Origin: Portunus trituberculatus
Taxonomy: Eukaryota; Arthropoda; Malacostraca; Decapoda; Portunidae
NCBI RefSeq assembly: GCF_017591435.1
Contig: NC_059278.1
Coordinates: 13,948,956-14,012,955, forward strand
DNA: 64,000 nt
Direction of reading: 5' to 3'
The notes below the pieces were generated by a model, which saw only the letters and a program-made list of their open reading frames with translations, had not been told where the DNA came from and ran no database searches. The translations under genes and the position numbers were made by a program. Shown piece after piece: positions 55,146-64,000 of the stretch; position 1 is the first letter of the stretch; each line of letters starts with the position of its first letter.

Positions 55146-58100
55146 TATTTACCTGGTTATATTGTACAGGGATTGAGCAGGGCTCATAGTGTCCTGTCTC
55201 CATGTCTCCATTTATCCAATTTTTCCTTAAAGTTATGCACATTATGTGCTGTAACAACTTCATCACTCAATACATTCCCCTTTTCCACCGTTATATGTGG
55301 AAAATTGTAATTTCCAATATCCTTCACACACTGCCTCATCCTAACATTCTTTACATGTCCTCTTGTCCTTCCAGCTTCTTCTGTCACCAGCACCAGGTCC
55401 TCCTTGTCCATCTTTTCAATGCCATTTACTATTTATACATTGTTATTACGTCTCCTCGTTCTCTTCTATCTTGTAAGGTTGGCAGTCCCATTTCCTTCAG
55501 CCTTTCTTCATATGTTAGGTCCTTTAGTTCCAGTACCACTGAACCTTGTGGTACTCCACTTGTTACTTTACTCCAAGCTGAGTATGTATCTCTGATCACA
55601 GTTCTCATCTCTGTCTTTCAAGTAATCCCTTATCCAATCTAACAAAGTTCCTCTCAGTCCTCCTATGCTCTCTCACTTCCAAAGTAGCCTGCTGTGAGGG
55701 ACTTTATCAAAAGCCTTTTTTATGTCCAGGTATGCTGTGTCCACCCATCCATCTCTGCTCTCCAGTCCTTCTATTACTCTGGAGTAGAAACTTGATAAGT
55801 TCAACACACATAATCTTCTTGTCCTGAACACAAATTGTCTGTTCGATATAACTTGTTCTCCTTCCAGATATTTAACTTATTTTTCCTTGATAACAATTTC
55901 ACATATGTTCCCCACAACACTTGTAAGTGACACCGGTCTGTAAATTAATGGCTCAGTTGACTTTCCTCTTTTGAATATTGGGATTATGTTGGCTTTCTTC
56001 CATTCCACTGTCCACCCCCATTGCTTTTCTGACATCTAAATTTTCTAGTAGTCTTCCAATATTTTCTTTGTGCACTATGACTTCCTGTAAGCCTTGGCAA
56101 TGCAATGTCCTATTTGGTTCTGTAAACTCCTCTTCTTCAGTGAACACAGTTTGGAAGCTCTCATTCATTATTTCAATAATTTCCTTTGCTGTTTGGTATG
56201 TCTTCCCTCCTTTAATTATTTTTTTCTATTGTTTCCATATTCTTCATCTTACCATTTATATATTTGTAAAAAAGCTTGGGTTCATCTTCACTTTCTGCAC
56301 CACATCTTTCTCAAAGTTTCTTTCTTCCTCTCTCCTTACTCTAATATACTCATTTCTCGCATCCTTATACTGCTGTCTGTTGCTTTCATTTCTCTGTTTT
56401 TTGAGTTTCTTCCAAGCTTTATCTTGTACCAAGCATGCATACCTTTCTTTACTCTATGAATAAGTTCATATTTCTTCACCCCTTCATTATATTTCTGTAG
56501 GAATATTTCGTATTCCTCCAGTATTGTCCTTCCGTTCATAATGTTCCTCCATTCAATATCACCAAAAAATTTTCTTAACATTTCAAAATCTACTCTTGCA
56601 TAATTTAATCTCTCTTTTTTGTAGTCTTCTCTGTGACTTATCCCATCCTCTTCCTGAATTTCCAACACTAATGTTACATGATCACTTCTTCCCATTGGAC
56701 TAAAATATTGTATGCTGGGAGGGGGCTCTGGCTTCTTTGTGAATACCATGTCAAGCAATGATGGTTTTTCTTCCCCTCTGTATTGTGTTGATTCTTCCAC
56801 CCACTGATCCATTGTATTCACCATAGTCAACTGCAACACCACCTCGCTCCACAATCCAGCATTACCCATTACTTCCATCTCTCTCTCCAGTTTACTCTTT
56901 TACAGTTAAAGTCTCCTACTAATAGTATTTTTCCATCTCTTCTTATCATATTATCTAAGCACTTAATCACGTCTTTTTGCATTTCTTTATGTTCTCAGTT
57001 CTCCACGTATTTCTTAGGTGGCATATGTAACTATGATTTTCCTTTTTTTTTTCAGTTTCCTCAGTCTTGATTGTTACTCCCATTACTTCCACCATGCCGT
57101 CACCATATTGCACTTCCTCCACGCATATTATCATGAACCATTATTAGCACTCCTCCTCCCCCTTTTCCCTTCCTGTCTCTTCTCCAGCTCTTCTTTACAG
57201 CTGACATGGATCTCCGCCTTTAGTTTTGCTTCTACAATGCACATCACATCCAGTCTTTTTTGCTTCAAATAATCTCTAACCTCTAACACACTGGATAACA
57301 ACCCATCTATATTGGTATAAGTCACTCTTAATTTCTTGCCACTTCCATGACCTCCTCCTCCTTTTGAAGATACCACTTCTTCAGTCTCATATCTAGAATC
57401 CTCCAATAGAAATTCTTTTTCTCGATCTTCGTCTTTTTCTCGTTTTTTTTTTCTTAGCTTCATTTCTTAGCACTTTCTCCTCCCTCTATTCCAGGTTCAT
57501 ATCTCTTTCTATCCATATATCCTTAAATTCAGTATCATCAGCCAGTTTCTCTCTTCTTGTCATAATCTTCTCCATCGCCACCTGCGATCTCATTCTCACT
57601 TTCATTGCTCTCTTCCCCATTCACTAAACCTTCCCAACCTAATCACTTCCTCCACTTCCTGGTCCAACTCCTGTGTGCTGTCTTGGACCTGTTTGATAAT
57701 AATTTTGGCCAATTCTCTCTCTTCTCCTCTCTCACAAACCTTGGAATTTTTTTTCCTTCAGCCCAAAAATGAAGATACATTTCTTCTTATCTACTGTATC
57801 CCTCACTAGATCTTCTTTCTCATTAATTACTTGTATAACAGTGTCCTTTGTCTTTACCTGTATTTGTTTTCTTACTACCTCTAAAAATTTTACTTTTTCT
57901 TCTTCCCATTCCTGTTTCCAAGCATTTCATAATTCTTCCAATTTGCTTTCACCCATTCATTTTCTACTTTATCCTCCCCATCCTGTATTTTTTTTATGTA
58001 GGCTCCTTAAAGATTCTTCACAATCATACCATGTAGCCTTTAGTATACCATTTTGTTGTTTTATCTCTTGCATCTCCTCCTTCATCTCTTGATTTATTTC

Positions 58101-58566
58101 TCTTACTTTTACACATTCTTCTAATCTCACTTTTAGTTCAGTGTTTTCTTTTATTAACTTAATCTTGCTTTTCCATCATACTTGATGTCACTTCCTTCAT
58201 GTATCTTATCTCGCCTTCCACATTAATCAGCCTCCTCATATTACCTCTTTCCTCTCTAAATCTAGAAAAATCCTTGTCTGTGTTATCATCTCTCAGTCTC
58301 TTCAGGCAAATTGGTATTTTGATAAATCTTTGATTTTCAAAATATGGCAAATGTTTTGATCCCATATATCTGGTAGCTCCACCAAGTTCCGCCTCTCCCT
58401 CTATTTTTTCGCTCTATACAACACCCAAATCTTGTTTATTTTGGAGATAGGAGAACCTTATGGCCCCTCCTATCCCCCTGTACATACGGTCTAGGTCAGG
58501 TTCCAATGCCTTGGAGTGCATTCCCCTGGGAGCTACTTGTGTAAGTCCTGTCAGTACGGTTTCTCA

Positions 58567-58569
<3 letters not shown>
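55146..58569 (-). mobile_element. CR1-like LINE copy 4 (near full length, RT core deleted)
   Basis: Minus strand. The endonuclease region is present: KLRVTYTNIDGLLSSVLEVR (57131-57463) and PMGRSDHVTLVLEIQEEDG (56336-56878). A probable ORF1 remnant lies further 5' (58159-58365, MGSKHLPYFENQRFIKIPIC). The RT middle is collapsed: the finger part (55953-56168) is followed closely by the C-terminal part (55184-55411), and no catalytic FADD is found. The 5' side reaches the TG block at 58570. Confidence 0.8.

Positions 58570-58612
<43 letters not shown>
58570..58612. repeat. (TG)n at 3' end of LINE copy 5
   Basis: Sits between the 5' end of copy 4 and the TATTTACCTAATTG tail of copy 5, where the phrase occurs twice in tandem. 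Confidence 0.95.
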
Positions 58613-58615
<3 letters not shown>

Positions 58616-61482
58616 TTACCTAATTGTATTTACCTAATTGTAACATACGGGAAAAGAGCTATGCTCGTGTTGTCCCGTCTCCATATCTATTAATGTCCAG
58701 CTTTTTCTTAAAATCATGAATATTCCTTGCTGACCACTTCCACGTCTAAACTATTCCATGCTTCCACCCTTCTATGAGGGAAGCTATATTTTTCACATCT
58801 CTCCTATAAGTGGCCATTTTAGTTTTTTCCCATGCCCTCTCGACATTCTTCCATTCCACATACACAGATCTTCCCTATCCATTTTTCCATGCCAATCATC
58901 ACTCTGTATATTGCTATCAGGTCTCCCTTTCTCTTCTGTTTTCCAGGGTTGGAAGTTGCATTCTTTTCAGTCTGTCTTCATAAGTCAAATCTCTTAAGTC
59001 AGGCACCATTTTCGTTGCAGCCCTCTGTACTTTCTCTAGTTTCCTTATGTGTTTCTTTAAGTTCGAGCCCACTGTATTGTTGCATATTCAAGCCTCGGTC
59101 TTATCATTGCAGTAATTATTTTCTTCATCATTTCTTCATCTAGATATACGAACGCCACTCTTATGTTCCTCAATAAGTTCAATACTTCTCCAATTATTTT
59201 GTTTATATGTCTCTCTGGCGATAGGTCATTGGTAATTGTCACCCCAAGGTCTTTTTCTTCATGACTGGTTTTATGTCTTCATTTCCTATCTTGTACATAC
59301 TCCTGATTCTTCTTTCACTCTTGCCAAACTCTATTTTCTTGCATTTTGTCGTGTTGAACTCCATTTGCCATGTACAGCTCCATTTCCATATTCTGTCCAA
59401 GTCTTCCTGGAGTAGTTCGCAATCTTTGTCACATCTCACTTTTCTAACAATTTTGCATCGCCTGCAAATAGGCTCACATAACTGGACACCCCATCCACCA
59501 TGTCATTTATGTAGACTGCGAACATTACTGGTGCCAACACTGATCCCTGTGGAACTCCACTCTCCACCAATCCCCATTCTGATGGTCTGTCCTTAATTAT
59601 TGTTCTCATTTCTCTTCCTACCAAAAGTCTTCCATCCATTTTAGTAAACTGCCATGCACTCCTCCTACCATTTCAAGTTTCCAGATCAGTCTCTGGTGTG
59701 GTACCTTATCAAAGGCCTTTTTTAAATCCAGATATATTCCATCAGCCCAACCATCTCTTTCCTGTATTACATCTATCACCCTCGAATAGTAACATATCAG
59801 GTTTGTCGCATGAACGCCCTTTCCTAAAACCAAATTGACACTCACAAAGTATGTCATTTTTCTCCAAGAAGTCTGTCCATCTAGTCTTCACCACCCTCTC
59901 ACACATCTTAGCTACCACACTTGTAAGTGACACTGGTCTATAGTTCAATGGGTCTCTCTTGTTACCTGATTTATAGATTGGGACAATGTTAGCTCTTTTC
60001 CAGTCTTGGGGCACTACGCCTTCCCTTAATGAGGCATCAATTACTTCACAAACTTTTTCTGCCAATTGCTCCTGCATTCTCTTAAAATCCATCCTGATAC
60101 CCCATCAGGTCCCACAGCTTTTCTCACTTCTAAACTCCCCATCATGTTCTTGATCTCCTCCACCGTTACTTGAAACTCCTTCATAATCCCTTTCTGTTCC
60201 ATTACCAGTGGTTTGTCAAAAGCAGTCTCCTTTGTGAATACCTTCCAAAGCATCCATTCATAGCCTCTGCCATTTCCTGGGATCTTCACTGTATACTCCA
60301 TTTACTTCTAAACTTTCAATACTTTCTCTATTTTTGATGTTGTTGTTCACATGTCTGTAAAAAAGCCTTGGTTGGTCTTTACATTTATCAATTATATCCT
60401 TTTCTTGTTTCTTTCTTTCTTCTCTTCTAATCAACACATATTCATTTCTTGCTCTTTTGTAACTTTCCCACTGCTTAATCCGTCTTTTCCTTCTCCACCT
60501 CTTCCATGCATCCTCTTTTCTTGTTCTAGCCTTTTCACATCTATCGTTAAACCAGTCCTGCTTTCCAACTTCTATGTTGTCTTATTGGTACAAATTTTTC
60601 TCACCTTCTTTGTATATTTTTATAAATTCCTTCCACTTTTCATTTGCTCCTTAGCACTCTTGAATTTCATCCAATTTGTCTCTTGAAAGAATTTCTTTAG
60701 GTTTCCAAAATCTGTCTTGGCATAATTCCATCTTCCCACTTTATATTCTTCATTTCTTCTAGATTTCTCTTCGTCTATCACCTTGAACTCCAAAACTGCA
60801 TGATCACTCTTTGCTAAAGGGCACTCCACCCTCATCTCCTCAATGACCATTGGCTCTGTACTAAAGACCAAGTCCAGTCTTGACGATGCTCCTCTCCTCC
60901 AAACCTAGTATCTTCTTTGACCCACTGAGTTAACACATTTTCCATTGCCAGTGTCAATAGTGTATTTCCCATGTTGTCTCTGATCCTTCCATTGACCAGT
61001 CCTCCCAACACACCTCTTTACAATTAAAATCTCCCATCATTATAGTTCGTTCACAACCACCCAACATTTCTTCCAGACATGTTCCTGTATCACTTATCAT
61101 TTCTTCATATTCCTGTACTGACCATGCATTTGTCTTAGGTGGTACGTACACCACTATGTAGTGCCTCTTTTTCCTTCATTAGTTTCTGCTCTGATCTTTA
61201 GCACTTCTGCCTTTCCCATACCTTTTTCACTTGATCCACCTTTATATCTTTTTTAACCAGCAACATCACTCCTCCTCCCATCTTACCTACTCTATTTCTT
61301 TTCCAAACGTTATATTTCCTTCTCCAACCTTCATCAGGTCTTCTCCTCTCTCAGTTTTGTTTCAGTAAGACCCACAATATCTGGGTTCTTGTCCTCAAGT
61401 AATCGTTGAGTTCTAAAATCCCGATATCACTCCATTTATGTTGGAATACATTACATTTCGCTCATATGTAAGTTTCTTTAGT

Positions 61483-61484
<2 letters not shown>
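58613..61484 (-). mobile_element. CR1-like LINE copy 5 (endonuclease and RT)
   Basis: Minus strand. Endonuclease: VYVPPKTNAWSVQEYEEMIS and TIMMGDFNCKEVCWEDW (60954-61154), LAKSDHAVLEFKV (60620-60871). RT: LNYRPVSLTSVVAKMCERVV and FGFRKGRSC (59742-60092), LDLKKAFDKVPHQRLIWKLE (59618-59857), SGVPQGSVLAPVMF (59436-59639). The catalytic motif reads FAGDAK, with Gly for the first Asp of FADD, so this copy cannot be active. The C-terminal part continues to 58620. Confidence 0.86.

Positions 61485-61514
<30 letters not shown>
61485..61514. repeat. (TG)n at 3' end of LINE copy 6
   Basis: Joins the 5' edge of copy 5 to the TATTTACCTAGTTGTAG end of copy 6. Confidence 0.95.
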
Positions 61515-61517
<3 letters not shown>

Positions 61518-61968
61518 TTACCTAGTTGTAGTTTTACACCTCTTTATGCTTGTGTGCCACGTCTCCATATCTACACTTATCCAATTTTTCTTTAAAACTA
61601 TGCACACTCGTTGCTGACACCACTTCCTCACTCAAACTGTTCCACGTCTCAACACATCTTTGTGAGAAACTATATCTTTTAACATCTCTCAGACATCTTC
61701 CCTTTCTCATCTTTATACTATGCGATCTTGTGCTTCGAATGTCATATTCTTCTCTCAAGATCAGTTTCTCATTATCCACCTGGTCCAGGTCCATTCTGTT
61801 GATCAATTTATAAACTTGTATCAGATCCCCTCTCTTCTCTGTTCTATTGGTAGATCCATAGCCTTTAGTCTCTCCTCATATGTCATCCTTCAAATTCTGG
61901 AACCATTCTTGTAGCCATTTTTGTAGTCTCCAACTTCCTTATGTGTTTCTTTTATGAGAGGTCCACAC

Positions 61969-61971
<3 letters not shown>
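61515..61971 (-). mobile_element. CR1-like LINE copy 6 (short, 5' truncated)
   Basis: Only about 457 bp of 3' sequence, closest to copy 1 (GRCLRDVKRYSFSQRCVETW, SLSEEVVSATSVHSF). The 5' break coincides with the next (TG)n. Confidence 0.83.

Positions 61972-62006
<35 letters not shown>
61972..62006. repeat. (TG)n at 3' end of LINE copy 7
   Basis: Joins truncated copy 6 to the TATTTACCTATTTGTG end of copy 7. Confidence 0.95.
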
Positions 62007-62008
<2 letters not shown>

Positions 62009-64000
62009 TTACCTATTTGTGTATTACAGGGCCCGAGCTAAGCTCTCTGTGTCCTGTCTCCTTGTCCATTCCTGTCATATCTCTTTTCATCTGATTGACA
62101 CACACGCGTCAACAACATCACTGCTCAGTTTATTCCACTTATCAATGCTACGATGCGGAAACTGTATTTTCTCACGTCATTTAGACAGATGTCCTTTATT
62201 AGCTTTTTCCATGTCCTCGGAGATGATTACTTGTGGTCACCTTTATCAACTCTCTATCCAGTATGTCAATCTTGTTCACCAATTTATACATAGTTATCAT
62301 GTCTCCTCTTGTTCTTCTCTCTTCTAATGTGGTCAGCCCCAGCTTCCTCAGTCTTTCCTCATAGTCTAACTCCTGAGTCCTGGTACCATCCTTGTTGCCA
62401 GCCTCTGTACCCTTTCCACCTTCTTCACATTTTTCTTCATATGCGGTGACCAGACACATGCTGCATATTCTAACTGGGGTCTTATTAAGGTACATAATAT
62501 CTTCATCATTCCTTCATCTAGGTAGTGGAATGCAAGGCCAATATTTTGAAGCATGTTGTATGTTTTCCAAAAAATCTTGTTAATGTGTTTCTCCGGTGAC
62601 AAAGTGTTTTGCACGGTTACTCCTAAGTCTTTCTCCTCATTGGTCTCTTTAATTTTCTCATCACCCAGCCTGTAATCCCTGTTTGGTCTGTATCTACTTC
62701 TTCCCATTTTCATAACATGGGTCTTGTCTATATTAAATTCCATCTGCCACTCCTTACTCCACTCATATATTTTATCAAGATCTTCCTGTAACTTGTTACA
62801 ATCTTCCACATTCTTTACTCTCCTCATAATTTTAGTATCGTCCAAACATGTTCATGTAACTGTCAATTCCTACTGGCATATCATTAACATAAATCAAAAA
62901 CATGATGGGACCCAGCACTGACCCTTGTGGAACTCCACTGGTTACCTTCTTCCACTCGGACTTCCTTCCTCTCACCACTGTTCTCATTTCTCTTCCCATT
63001 AAGTAATTTTCCATCCATTTTGCTAGTTTATCATTTACTCCTCCAATCATCTTTAGTTTCCACATCAGTCTATTGTGTGGTACTTTATCAAAGGCCTTTC
63101 TCAAGTCCAGGTAGATAGCATCCACCCATCCCTCTCTATGTTGTAGTATGTCAGTCACTCTTGAATAAAAACATAATAAATTGGATACACACGATCTTCC
63201 TTTTCTGAAACCAAACTGCCTTTCACTCAGAATGTTTTCACTTTCTAGATACTCACTCCACTTAGCTTTAATTACTTCTTCACATACCTTGCACAATATA
63301 CTAGTCAACGATACTGGTCTATAATTTAGCGGTTCCATTCTACTACCATTCTTATATATAGGCACAATGTCAGCTCTTTTCCACTCTTTCGGGACTAATC
63401 CTGTTCGTATGGAGGTTTCCACAATATCAAATACGGGGTTCAACAATTGATCCTTACATTCATTTAGCAACCTCCCAGATATGCCATCAGGCCCCATTGA
63501 TTTATTAATATCCAGATTGCTTATAATTTTCCTTACATCTTCCTTAGTAACCATGATGTCCTGCATTTGCTTTATTTCCGTAGGCCTTCCTCCCATAAAA
63601 TGCTCCTCCTTTGTAAACACTTTGCAAAAGTTGTCGTTCAAAATTTCAGCTATATCTCCAGCATCTTCATATACTTCTTCCCGTTTTTACCTTTTCTATT
63701 GCCTCCCTTTTATTTAGTTTTCCATTTATGAATTTGTAAAACATTTTTGGGTCACTATCACAGTTTTCCACCACCCTCTGTTCATATTCCTTCTGTGCTG
63801 TTCTCCTTACTTCAACATATCTATTCCTTGCTGTTTTGTAGACTTCCCTTGATAATACATCACTGTTTTCCCATGCCTTTTCTTTGTTCTTTTTTGCTTC
63901 TTCACAATTTCTATTAAACCACTGTTTATTATTTAAAGTCCTCTTTCTGTGATATGGCACAAACTTTTCACAGCAGAGTTATACAAATCCATAAATTTAT
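62007..64000 (-). mobile_element. CR1-like LINE copy 7, best-preserved RT, runs off the window
   Basis: Minus strand. The long RT frame 62832-63641 has LDINKSMGPDGISGRLLNEC, LNYRPVSLTSILCKVCEEVI, FGFRKGRSCVSNLLCFYSR, LDLRKAFDKVPHNRLMWKLK and SGVPQGSVLGPIMF. The catalytic FADD is destroyed by a 2-base deletion near 62843, where it reads MFGRY followed by a frame change to DDTKIMRR (62366-62845). The frame 63667-63960 encodes the link between endonuclease and RT (RTLNNKQWFNRNCEEAKKNK). The endonuclease lies beyond the window. Confidence 0.87.

Overview
The window is eukaryotic and animal. Genes are split by GT-AG introns, dinucleotide and trinucleotide microsatellites are very dense, and most of the DNA is retrotransposon or DNA-transposon sequence. 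The muscle-type actins, the arthropod-like cathepsin C and the style of the LINEs and SINEs suggest a decapod crustacean (crab, crayfish or shrimp). That placement is inference; no species marker is visible.

Layout. 1-5.5 kb: mostly non-coding, with one candidate orphan exon (2384-2544) and a LINE 3' fragment on the + strand. 5.5-12.2 kb (+): a cathepsin C / dipeptidyl-peptidase I gene, complete except for its first exon. Its 4.4-kb intron 4 holds a 424-bp foldback element and a full-length antisense LINE, itself hit by a composite LINE derivative. 12.2-15.8 kb: non-coding, with a small TIR element carrying the start of a MADF-like ORF. 15.8-17.1 kb (-): a divergent actin with an abnormal splice acceptor. 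18.9-20.2 kb (-) and 26.97-28.2 kb (+): two almost identical muscle-type actins in inverted orientation, 6 kb apart, both with the same 1-base deletion. The spacer between them carries a minisatellite, long (TA)n and trinucleotide arrays, and a tandem chain of three tRNA-Val-derived SINEs joined by (TG)n.

30-33.3 kb: two degraded LINEs. 33.36-41.26 kb: a hAT transposon with its own 8-bp target duplication, which now holds an antisense LINE (with a SINE inside it), a second hAT element with a perfect 8-bp duplication, and a PIF/Harbinger-type MITE with a TAA duplication. 41.7-48.5 kb (+): an intact three-exon gene for a 258-residue Myb/SANT-like protein; intron 1 holds a pogo/Tigger element and intron 2 holds LINEs and a SINE. 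48.6-52.5 kb (-): a LINE with a three-zinc-knuckle gag and an endonuclease, but with its 3' part missing.

45.4-64 kb (-): seven copies of a CR1-like LINE, all in one orientation, each with its 3' end abutting a (TG)n block. These blocks (AC on the element strand) join the end of one copy to the start of another element. The SINEs at 25 kb and 54.9 kb show the same join. This suggests a LINE/SINE pair that ends in, and repeatedly inserts into, AC microsatellites; it is the most interesting signal here. Working host genes are few: cathepsin C, the Myb/SANT gene and possibly the actins. No operons, CRISPR arrays or functional RNA genes were seen.
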